Assembly (NCBI GenBank): GCA_031548005.1
Contig: JAVBRK010000014.1
Coordinates: forward strand, 1-9,962
DNA from: BNXB01 sp031548005
GTDB lineage: Bacteria; Bacteroidota; Bacteroidia; Bacteroidales; Azobacteroidaceae
Direction of reading: 5' to 3'
DNA: 9,962 bases
Shown here one piece after another: positions 1-5,990 of this stretch. The notes under the pieces are model-generated. The model was not told the DNA's origin, did not search any database, and saw only the letters and a program-made list of their open reading frames with translations. The position numbers and the translations under genes were made by a program. Position 1 is the first letter of the stretch, and every line of letters begins with the position of its first letter.

Positions 1-2
1 GA

Positions 3-80
3 TGTTTTGCAAATTTTATTACAAACCTGATAGCTGGATTGTTGGCTTATAGTTTTCTGCCTAAGAAACCGTCTATCTAG
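3..80 (+). CDS. C-terminal end of a probable IS982-like transposase (partial, cut by left edge)
   Basis: Frame 3 of the plus strand is open from the window edge to a TAG at 78-80 and encodes 25 residues ending NLIAGLLAYSFLPKKPSI. From memory, Bacteroidetes IS982-family DDE transposases end in a similar way, with a 'NF..N..AGL.AY.F.PKKPS' tail; I have not aligned it. No catalytic residues lie in this short piece, so the family is an inference. An alternative is the tail of some small membrane protein, given the hydrophobic run followed by basic residues. Whether the complete gene to the left is intact cannot be seen. It would be the only mobile-element trace in the window, and it converges on the receptor gene that ends at 334. 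Confidence 0.45.
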   Translation, partial: CFANFITNLIAGLLAYSFLPKKPSI

Positions 81-98
81 GTCGATTGTATTGATCAT

Positions 99-116
99 GA
101 ACAACTAATGTTGTTC
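99..116 (+). repeat. Small hairpin downstream of the transposase tail
   Basis: A perfect 7-bp inverted repeat is present: GAACAAC (99-105) and GTTGTTC (110-116) with a TAAT loop. It starts 18 nt after the TAG of the partial ORF. It is followed by TAAAATTATAT rather than a T tract, so it is at best a weak terminator. It could also be a structural element near the end of an insertion sequence. Confidence 0.35.
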
Positions 117-248
117 TAAAATTATATCGAACTCACGTTAATATTGATTTTCAGGCAATTACTGTCGAAAAAAATATTCTTGTGCATAAAAGCTGATGAA
201 AGCAAGCGTCGGAAGCATTTTGGAAGAAGGTCGGCAACGGAAGTTTTG

Positions 249-287
249 AAAAAATGATGCCGGAAAAAGATCTCTCCTTTTCCGGCA
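249..287 (-). terminator. Rho-independent terminator of the Oar-like receptor gene
   Basis: A perfect 10-bp stem is formed by 258-267 (TGCCGGAAAA) and 278-287 (TTTTCCGGCA) around a 10-nt loop. Read on the minus strand, the hairpin is followed by TCA and then six T residues (complement of A249-A254). It lies about 45 nt after the stop codon of the leftward receptor gene, which is the expected place. On the plus strand no T tract follows the stem, so it should act mainly on leftward transcription. Confidence 0.85.
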
Positions 288-333
288 CTCTGGTTTCAGG
301 CTCTAATAAAACCCAAGTTATACTCTTATTTCT

Positions 334-3300
334 TTAGAAAATATACCTCAATCCCAGTTGCATGCTCCAGGTACTTGAAACGCTTGTAGGATCCTGGAAA
401 GCGGTAGTCATATATTCTCCATTCAATTTATTCATGGAAACTACAGCTTTTCCAGTCGCTTCATCGCGTTTTTCAAACTTCAATGGAGTCACCTGACGGT
501 TGGACCCAATATACATTTTATTAATCCCCCAATTGGAATTGAACAGATTCGGCAGGTTGATAACGTCTAAACTGAACTGGACTTTGTTTTCTCTTTTCCC
601 AACTCTGAATTTAAAATCCTGCAAAAACCTGAAGTCCAACCGGTTGTACCATGGTTCATAGCCGGCATAACGCTCTGCATATTGACCGGCATGTTTAGAT
701 AGATACGGATCATTTGCAGCAAATGCAAAATAAGCATTGGCATCGGCATCTCCATTCAACCAGATTACATCGTTTTTTTCTCTCGGAATATACATCAAAT
801 CGCTTGTCGTACCGTCTTTATTGGCATCATTCGAATAAATATAGGAAAAAGCTCCTCCCTGATAACCGGTGTAGAAAAATGAGAAAGTGGAAGCAAAATG
901 TTTTGAATATTCAACCTGATAATCAAGAGATGCAATCAGACGATGCGGACTATTATCCATAGTCAGGCCCAATTCTTCGGAGTTGAGTGATTGTACGATA
1001 TGACGATATTGCCATGCAGAAAAGGGATCGGAACCGTTTTTTCCGGTTACCTCTTCTGCATAGGTATAAGTATAGGAAACCATTCCACTGAAACCGGAAG
1101 TCCTTGGTAATGCCAGTTGTGCAGAGAAAGCATATCCCAATCCTTTATCGGTATTTTTCATCACAACAACATCAGTATAAGGAGAGGTAACATATTTGGT
1201 CGCATTCGCACTGTTTGTCCAGTAATTACGCTGTAAATCTCCTTCTGTGAGTTTAGAAGCCGCGTCAGCCATATTAATATTATCGAACCGGATTGCGTTG
1301 ATATCTTTGGTAATCATACCCTCCAAGGTCAGAGTCATATCCATTGGCATACGAATATCGGTAGCAAGACTTGTTCTGAGCACCTGAGGCAATTTAAAAT
1401 TCTTATCAATACAGGCGATACGTCCACCCACAGCATTTTTTTGGGGGAATATATCGGCAATGGCCGGATCTTTCAGGAGGTCGTATGCATTGGGGGCGAA
1501 CGGGATACGCGCCAGTTGATCCCGGCTGGCAGCCCCTCCGGTTTGATTAACAACTAACTGATATTGAAGCATTCCACTATTCTGAGGCTGATTTACAAAC
1601 CACACAAATGGGATACGTCCGGTAAATATTCCGACACCTCCCCGCACTTTTACCGACTTATCTTCCATCACATCCCAATTGAAACCCAGTCGAGGAGACC
1701 ACAGGAGGCGTGATTCCGGCCATGAGGACAAATCAACTTTTTCTCCGTCACGAAATGCATAATCATGTAATGCAGGATTATCCACGGCTCCATCCAAATA
1801 GATCGGAAGATCCACACGCAATCCGTAAGTCATTCTGAATCCTTTGTTTATAGCCCATTCATCCTGCATATAAGCAGAAAACTGCCCGAATGTCAACTCG
1901 GCATTCGATTCCGTATTTCCATTGATCGGATAAGAAAAAGCGAAGTTTACCGGATGGTAATTTTCATTGAAAGGCTTGCCTGTACCTTCTCCATTGACAT
2001 AGCGTTCAAAGGCATTGATATCCTTGAAACGGTAGTAACCACTCCCTTGTCGCACATAGCTATTGGAAATATATTGATTTTCGTACGACAAACCGCCAGT
2101 GATCGTATGATTTCCCAAATGAAAGGACATATTGTCTGTAACAATCAATGTATTATTTTTAACCGCATTCTGATACGTAAATAATTCCATTCCGGCCGAC
2201 ATCAGCACAGCTCCGGTCAGATTGCCATTGGCATCCCGTTCATTATTCAGAATATCGATAAACGGGAACATGGAACTATCCGTTTCGCGGGGTTGATCAT
2301 AACTGGTATAGGCAACCAGCAGTTTATTGGAAAACTTCTGACTGAACCGGCTGTTTAATTCTCCGGTGAGGGAGTGTAATGTTCCTGTTGAACGGTACTG
2401 CGAATTTTCGAACGACATCCCCCCCGTTCTGGAATGGCGACTACCCGAAATTGACGGACGCGCATCTCCTGAGCTGCTGGGACGGGACGTACTTTGTGAC
2501 TGAGAGTAGTTATAACGTGCTGTAAATTTATGATTTTGAGAGAGGTTCCAGTCTAATTTAGCCAATAATTTCCGACTTCCATCATTGTCTCCTCCCCATT
2601 TTTCATACCTTCCGGTTTCATACCCGAACTTATTCTTCAATAAATTGGAAAAATACTGCATATCAGAGGCTTTAACCCGGGTACTTACGTTCGGATCATC
2701 CGGATCCCGACCGGCATCCTGCGCCAGCAATGTATTACCGGGAGTCAGGTTATTTTCTATTTCTCCACTGACGAAGAAGAACAGTTTATTTTTAATGATC
2801 GGACCTCCCAATGAAAGACCATAAACCTGACGCTCAGAGTCCGTAACCTCCAGTTCATTATCCCGGATTTTTTTTCCATTGAAATCCTGATTCCGGAAAT
2901 AGCCGTAAGCTGTACCTTTAAACTCGTTTGTTCCACTTTTAGTAACAACATTGACTCCGGCTCCTGTAAAGTTCGACTGGCGAACATCGTAAGGAGCTAC
3001 CACTACCTGCATTTCTTCGATCGACTCCATGCTGATCGGATCGCCGCTGCTCGCGCTGGGCCCAGGCATGCTATTGGCACTCAGTCCGAAATTATTATTA
3101 AAATTCGCACCATCCACCGTAATATTCGTTGCATATGCCGGCCGGCCACCAAAAGATCCGGAACCGGATGCATAAGGAGAAAGTTTGGTATAATCGCTAA
3201 GACTACGGTTTAGTGTCGGTATCATAGCCATCTGACGACTATTGATATTGGTCACCGACCCTTTCCGGTCGCCGGCAAATTTGGATCCTACCGCAGTAAC

Positions 3301-3654
3301 TACGACTTCGCTCAGTTCACTGCCGGACTCTGTAAGAACAACATCCAGGTTATAGGTTTCTCCCAACTGAAGATAAATATCCTTCTGGATGTTCTTATTA
3401 TAACCGATGTACGAGATCTCAACCCGGTATGGGCCTCCTGTACGCATTCCCTGTATAGAAAACCGTCCGTTAACATTTGTAACTTCACCATACCTTGTAC
3501 CAGACTCTTCATGAACGGCAACTACTGTTGCTCCGGCCAATGTTTCTTTTCCGTCAGAAACACTCCCGGCCATACTTGAAGTGGTTACCTGAGAAAATGA
3601 CAATGAACTCACAATGCACAACATTGCGATCAAAAGTAACTTTACTTTGCCCAT
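334..3654 (-). CDS. Oar-like TonB-dependent outer-membrane receptor with carboxypeptidase-regulatory-like N-terminal domain
   Basis: The predicted protein has 1106 residues and is an outer-membrane beta-barrel transporter expected to draw energy from TonB; the substrate is unknown. Residues 1-21 form a signal peptide (MGKVK, a hydrophobic run, then SFS before Q22). Residues about 30-108 are a CarboxypepD_reg-like beta-sandwich (G41-A-T, N62-G-R-F, SYIGY). A plug follows at about 113-245, with EVVVTAVG, an ITVDG motif and MESIEEMQVVVAPYDVRQ, then a GAGVNVVTKSGTNEFKG segment typical of Oar. The rest is barrel, with a DANKDG loop at 943-948 of the kind Oar proteins carry near the C-terminus, and a final LRYIF ending in Phe, a normal barrel assembly signal. 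The frame opens at 3711, but 3654 is preferred because the signal peptide starts there and the likely promoter overlaps 3709-3716. Myxococcus Oar is linked to protein secretion and development; that role cannot be transferred here. There is no SusD-type partner beside it. Confidence 0.93.
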   Translation of the reverse strand: MGKVKLLLIAMLCIVSSLSFSQVTTSSMAGSVSDGKETLAGATVVAVHEESGTRYGEVTNVNGRFSIQGMRTGGPYRVEISYIGYNKNIQKDIYLQLGETYNLDVVLTESGSELSEVVVTAVGSKFAGDRKGSVTNINSRQMAMIPTLNRSLSDYTKLSPYASGSGSFGGRPAYATNITVDGANFNNNFGLSANSMPGPSASSGDPISMESIEEMQVVVAPYDVRQSNFTGAGVNVVTKSGTNEFKGTAYGYFRNQDFNGKKIRDNELEVTDSERQVYGLSLGGPIIKNKLFFFVSGEIENNLTPGNTLLAQDAGRDPDDPNVSTRVKASDMQYFSNLLKNKFGYETGRYEKWGGDNDGSRKLLAKLDWNLSQNHKFTARYNYSQSQSTSRPSSSGDARPSISGSRHSRTGGMSFENSQYRSTGTLHSLTGELNSRFSQKFSNKLLVAYTSYDQPRETDSSMFPFIDILNNERDANGNLTGAVLMSAGMELFTYQNAVKNNTLIVTDNMSFHLGNHTITGGLSYENQYISNSYVRQGSGYYRFKDINAFERYVNGEGTGKPFNENYHPVNFAFSYPINGNTESNAELTFGQFSAYMQDEWAINKGFRMTYGLRVDLPIYLDGAVDNPALHDYAFRDGEKVDLSSWPESRLLWSPRLGFNWDVMEDKSVKVRGGVGIFTGRIPFVWFVNQPQNSGMLQYQLVVNQTGGAASRDQLARIPFAPNAYDLLKDPAIADIFPQKNAVGGRIACIDKNFKLPQVLRTSLATDIRMPMDMTLTLEGMITKDINAIRFDNINMADAASKLTEGDLQRNYWTNSANATKYVTSPYTDVVVMKNTDKGLGYAFSAQLALPRTSGFSGMVSYTYTYAEEVTGKNGSDPFSAWQYRHIVQSLNSEELGLTMDNSPHRLIASLDYQVEYSKHFASTFSFFYTGYQGGAFSYIYSNDANKDGTTSDLMYIPREKNDVIWLNGDADANAYFAFAANDPYLSKHAGQYAERYAGYEPWYNRLDFRFLQDFKFRVGKRENKVQFSLDVINLPNLFNSNWGINKMYIGSNRQVTPLKFEKRDEATGKAVVSMNKLNGEYMTTAFQDPTSVSSTWSMQLGLRYIF

Positions 3655-3663
3655 AAAAAAAAA
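3655..3663 (-). repeat. T9 homopolymer abutting the receptor start codon
   Basis: Nine A residues on the plus strand at 3655-3663 read as nine T residues on the coding strand directly before the ATG at 3654. There is no Shine-Dalgarno sequence, which is common in Bacteroidetes. A tract of this length next to a start codon can slip during replication, but it lies outside the reading frame. Confidence 0.6.
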
Positions 3664-3708
3664 GTGTTTGATTAATAATATTATTGTACAATCAGCAATA
3701 AGACCGTA

Positions 3709-3716
3709 CAAAATTA
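3709..3716 (-). promoter_or_regulatory. Candidate -7 promoter element for the receptor gene
   Basis: The minus strand reads TAATTTTG here, matching the Bacteroides -7 consensus TAnnTTTG. It would start transcription near 3702 and give a 5' leader of roughly 48 nt before the ATG at 3654. No good -33 TTTG is found 19-21 nt upstream; the nearest TTTG (3759-3762) is 42 nt away, so the promoter is weak or activator-dependent if real. A 12-bp AT palindrome (3674-3685, AATAATATTATT) lies in the predicted leader. Confidence 0.4.
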
Positions 3717-3878
3717 TATAACTTTTTTTAACTTTATGTTACATATTCGCTACTTTTACAAATAAGTTTTCAACAAGTTATGCCCTATCTTTCAGTTTTA
3801 GGACTTCCACTCTTTTTGAAATCAAAGGCTCAAAAAACTCCACAAAAGAAAGAAAAGTAATTGCGGAACTGAAAAGGA

Positions 3879-3921
3879 TAAAAAAGGGGAGTAATTTTTC
3901 ATAATTTCATTCTTTTCCCCT
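3879..3921 (-). terminator. Possible terminator overlapping the 3' end of the DUF1232-like gene
   Basis: On the minus strand AGGGGA (3921-3916) can pair with TCCCCT (3890-3885). The second arm runs straight into TTTTTA. The stem is only 6 bp with a loop of about 25 nt, and its first arm lies inside the last codons of the small gene ending at 3907, so the call is tentative. Confidence 0.35.
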
Positions 3922-4107
3922 GAACATTCCAATTTTACGACCTCTGAAATATTCGATGCAACTATATAATATATAGCAGGCAGCTCCGTCATCCAGATTT
4001 CCAAAAACAGGAATATTATCCGGGATCAACTCGATGATTCCGGCAGTCGGATTTATTAAGTAAACAGTTGCCAGACATCCTATGGCGCCAACTAAGAATT
4101 TATTCAT
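3907..4107 (-). CDS. Small DUF1232/YkvA-like membrane protein
   Basis: This 66-residue protein starts at the ATG at 4107-4105 and ends at TGA 3909-3907. It has a hydrophobic N-terminal segment (residues about 4-18, FLVGAIGCLATVYLI), then NPTAGIIELIPDNIPVFGNLDD at about 19-40 and a second hydrophobic stretch (AACYILYSCIEYF). The core resembles the DUF1232 (YkvA) signature, in which a P-x-D-x-I-P-hydrophobic-G-x-x-D-D run sits between or beside membrane segments. Short Bacteroidetes members of about 60 residues exist, so it is probably complete. The function of DUF1232 proteins is unknown, so none is assigned. A basic tail (RGRKIGMFRGKE) suggests a cytoplasmic C-terminus. The gene is oriented away from the glycogen operon, and a perfect inverted repeat sits immediately before its start codon. 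Confidence 0.72.
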   Translation of the reverse strand: MNKFLVGAIGCLATVYLINPTAGIIELIPDNIPVFGNLDDGAACYILYSCIEYFRGRKIGMFRGKE

Positions 4108-4138
4108 AAATGTATATTTATGACGTAAATATACATTT
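4108..4138. promoter_or_regulatory. Perfect 13-bp inverted repeat, candidate operator upstream of the DUF1232-like gene
   Basis: AAATGTATATTTA (4108-4120) and TAAATATACATTT (4126-4138) are exact reverse complements around a 5-nt centre TGACG. The repeat ends directly at the start codon (4107) of the small leftward gene and lies about 165 bp upstream of the glycogen synthase ATG. Each arm carries TATATTTA, close to the TAnnTTTG -7 element, so the leftward promoter may be embedded in it. It may be a binding site for a dimeric regulator or, if transcribed, a hairpin in front of the start codon. It lacks a GC-rich stem and T tract suited to a terminator. Confidence 0.6.
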
Positions 4139-4239
4139 CTTCTTTCTTCCCGAGTTAATTTTTTAAAACTTTAACAAAACAGATTTCATAAAGCGTTCTG
4201 TAATTATTCTATTTTTTATTGGGGAAGACAAAAACAATT

Positions 4240-4270
4240 TTTCTCTTTCTCAATAAATTTAATATCTTTG
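4240..4270 (+). promoter_or_regulatory. Candidate promoter of the glycogen operon
   Basis: TATCTTTG at 4263-4270 matches the Bacteroides -7 consensus TAnnTTTG exactly. TTTC at 4240-4243, 19 nt upstream, is one base from the -33 consensus TTTG. Transcription would start near 4277, leaving a leader of under 30 nt before the ATG at 4305. No Shine-Dalgarno sequence precedes that ATG. Confidence 0.5.
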
Positions 4271-4304
4271 TGAGCTTAATTTTATTCTCAATATCAAATC
4301 ATAA

Positions 4305-5978
4305 ATGGCAAAAAAGAAGAGATTGGATCCCGATTGGATATTCGAAGCAAGCTGGGAAGTGTGCAACAAAGTCGGAGGTATTTATACCGTCCTATCAACC
4401 AGGGCAAAAACATTACAGGAACTGTATAAGGATCATGTTTGTTTTATCGGGCCTGATTTTGAGGATGAAAGCCGGAACCCCGATTTCATTGAAAATAAAA
4501 GCCTTTTCAAAGCATGGAGAATACATGCAGCAGAATCAAATCAACTGAAAGTACGTATCGGACGGTGGGATATTCCCGGAAAGCCTATTGCAATCCTGGT
4601 CGACTACAAGTCATTTTTCGAAATAAAAAATGACATTTATTTCCGGATGTGGCAACTTTTCGGAATTGAATCGCTTCAAGCCTATGGCGATTACGACGAA
4701 TCATGTATGTTTGCATACGCTTGCGGACAGGTGGTCGAAAGTTTCCATACATTCTACCAATTAAATGAGCAAAGAGTAATTGCTCATTTTAATGAATGGA
4801 TGCTGGGAATGGGCGCACTGTATGTAAAAGATAAACTTCCGGGTGCCGGCACCATTTTTACGACTCATGCCACCTCCATCGGACGCTCAATAGCCGGAAA
4901 CAATAAGCCCTTGTACAGCGCTTTTTGTCATTACAACGGAGACGAAATGGCCCGTGAGCTTAACATGGAGGCAAAACATTCTGTAGAAAAGAAAGCGGCA
5001 TTGAATGTCGACTGTTTTACAACCGTGAGTAAAATTACAGCTAAAGAGTGTGAGCAACTTATTGAACGCAAGCCAGATATTATCACTCCAAACGGATTTG
5101 AAAATAATTTTGTTCCTCAGGGTCAGAATTACATCAATAAACGCAAAAAAGCCCGTAAAACACTGCTGAATGTTGCCCGGCAACTGACAGGAGAAGCATT
5201 GGACGAGAATTCCCTCCTGGTAGCTACCAGTGGACGCTATGAATACAAAAATAAGGGAATCGATGTGTTTATCGAATCTCTGAACAGGGTACGCAAGTCC
5301 AATACCGGGAATAAACAAGTTCTGGCATTTATCCTGGTGCCGGCATGGATCAAAGGCCCCAGAGCTGATCTTCAATTCCGGCTATCAGAAAATAAAGTTC
5401 CGGAATCACCTCTCTACCAACCGTATTGCACCCATGAACTGATGGAACCCGATCAGGATAAAGTCTGTAGTTATCTGCGCCATCTGGATTTTACAAATCA
5501 TAATGGTGATGCGGTCAAACTTATTTTTGTACCCTCCTACCTGATGGGTAACGACGGGATTTTCAACCTTTCTTACTACGATTTGTTAATTGGTATGGAC
5601 ATGACTATTTTCCCCTCGTATTATGAACCCTGGGGATACACTCCACTCGAAAGTATTGCATTCGGAGTACCGACCGTTACTACCAATTTAGCGGGTTTCG
5701 GCTTGTGGGCAAAAGACGAATGCAATGTTGAAGACCTTTCCGAAGGCGTAGAAGTGATCGAACGAACTGACGACAATTATTATGAAGTCGCCGATAAAGT
5801 CAAAGAAGCTGTTATTTCCTTCCTGAACACCGACAAAGAGAAAAAAGCTCTGATTGGGAATGCGGCAGTCAATCTCTCGGAAAAAGCATCCTGGTCGCAT
5901 TTTATCGAATTTTACCTTGAAGCTTATCATATCGCTTTAACAAAAGCATCAGAACGAACAAAGAAACATAAAAAATAA
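4305..5978 (+). CDS. Eukaryote-type (GT3) glycogen synthase
   Basis: This 557-residue cytoplasmic GT-B enzyme is predicted to extend alpha-1,4-glucan from a nucleotide-sugar donor, probably UDP-glucose as in eukaryotic GT3 enzymes. Visible GT3 motifs are FEASWEVCNKVGGIYTV (13-29, donor loop K22-V-G-G), HFNEW (161-165), IFTTHAT (184-190), FTTVSKIT then KPDIITPNG (238-264), GRYEYKNKG (310-318, with R311 and K317 in donor-phosphate positions) and FPSYYEPWGYTPLE (436-449), which holds the E441-x7-E449 pair of retaining GT-B enzymes. It resembles animal and fungal synthases far more than bacterial GlgA (GT5). It is shorter than the roughly 700-residue eukaryotic enzymes and lacks their phosphorylated tails. 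The region matching their C-terminal arginine cluster (about 511-530) is nearly free of Arg, so activation by glucose-6-phosphate looks unlikely. It is first in an operon with the phosphorylase 12 nt downstream. Confidence 0.93.
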   Translation: MAKKKRLDPDWIFEASWEVCNKVGGIYTVLSTRAKTLQELYKDHVCFIGPDFEDESRNPDFIENKSLFKAWRIHAAESNQLKVRIGRWDIPGKPIAILVDYKSFFEIKNDIYFRMWQLFGIESLQAYGDYDESCMFAYACGQVVESFHTFYQLNEQRVIAHFNEWMLGMGALYVKDKLPGAGTIFTTHATSIGRSIAGNNKPLYSAFCHYNGDEMARELNMEAKHSVEKKAALNVDCFTTVSKITAKECEQLIERKPDIITPNGFENNFVPQGQNYINKRKKARKTLLNVARQLTGEALDENSLLVATSGRYEYKNKGIDVFIESLNRVRKSNTGNKQVLAFILVPAWIKGPRADLQFRLSENKVPESPLYQPYCTHELMEPDQDKVCSYLRHLDFTNHNGDAVKLIFVPSYLMGNDGIFNLSYYDLLIGMDMTIFPSYYEPWGYTPLESIAFGVPTVTTNLAGFGLWAKDECNVEDLSEGVEVIERTDDNYYEVADKVKEAVISFLNTDKEKKALIGNAAVNLSEKASWSHFIEFYLEAYHIALTKASERTKKHKK

Positions 5979-5983
5979 ACCGC

Positions 5984-5988
5984 AGGAA
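5984..5988 (+). promoter_or_regulatory. Weak ribosome-binding-like AGGAA before the phosphorylase gene
   Basis: AGGAA lies only 2 nt from the ATG at 5991, closer than a classical Shine-Dalgarno spacing. It sits in the 12-nt gap after the synthase stop codon, so translational coupling is an equally likely way for the second gene to be read. Confidence 0.3.
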
Positions 5989-5990
5989 AC

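Noticed and set aside
196..249. 17-codon plus-strand ORF starting MKASVGSILEE and a longer Arg/Lys-rich open frame over 120-257 without an ATG
   Set aside because: Too short, no start signals, and it overlaps the receptor's terminator region; better read as non-coding.
3655..3711. Longer form of the receptor starting at MYGLIADC (3711)
   Set aside because: It would place 19 extra residues before a well-formed signal peptide and start within the candidate -7 element, so the start at 3654 is preferred.
3813..3836. Short TTTTTGA/TCAAAAA inverted repeat in the receptor-DUF1232 gap
   Set aside because: A 7-bp AT-only stem without a T tract is common by chance in this composition and does not look like a terminator.
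3780..3860. 26-codon plus-strand ORF (MPYLSVLGLPLF..., basic tail) in the gap between the receptor and the DUF1232-like gene
   Set aside because: It has no ribosome-binding site, no convincing promoter and no recognisable family. An ORF of this length is expected by chance in AT-rich intergenic DNA.
3822..4004. 60-codon minus-strand ORF overlapping the DUF1232-like gene in another frame
   Set aside because: It overlaps the 3' half of a frame with a recognisable family motif, and its own product has no recognisable features.
4219..4548. 109-codon plus-strand ORF overlapping the start of the glycogen synthase
   Set aside because: It is a frame-shifted reading of the promoter region and the synthase N-terminus, with no family resemblance; the synthase frame has clear GT3 motifs.
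4887..5375. 162-codon antisense ORF inside the glycogen synthase (similar ones at 6183-6707 and 6918-7409 inside the phosphorylase)
   Set aside because: These are mirror frames of strongly conserved enzymes and show no domain, signal or start site of their own.
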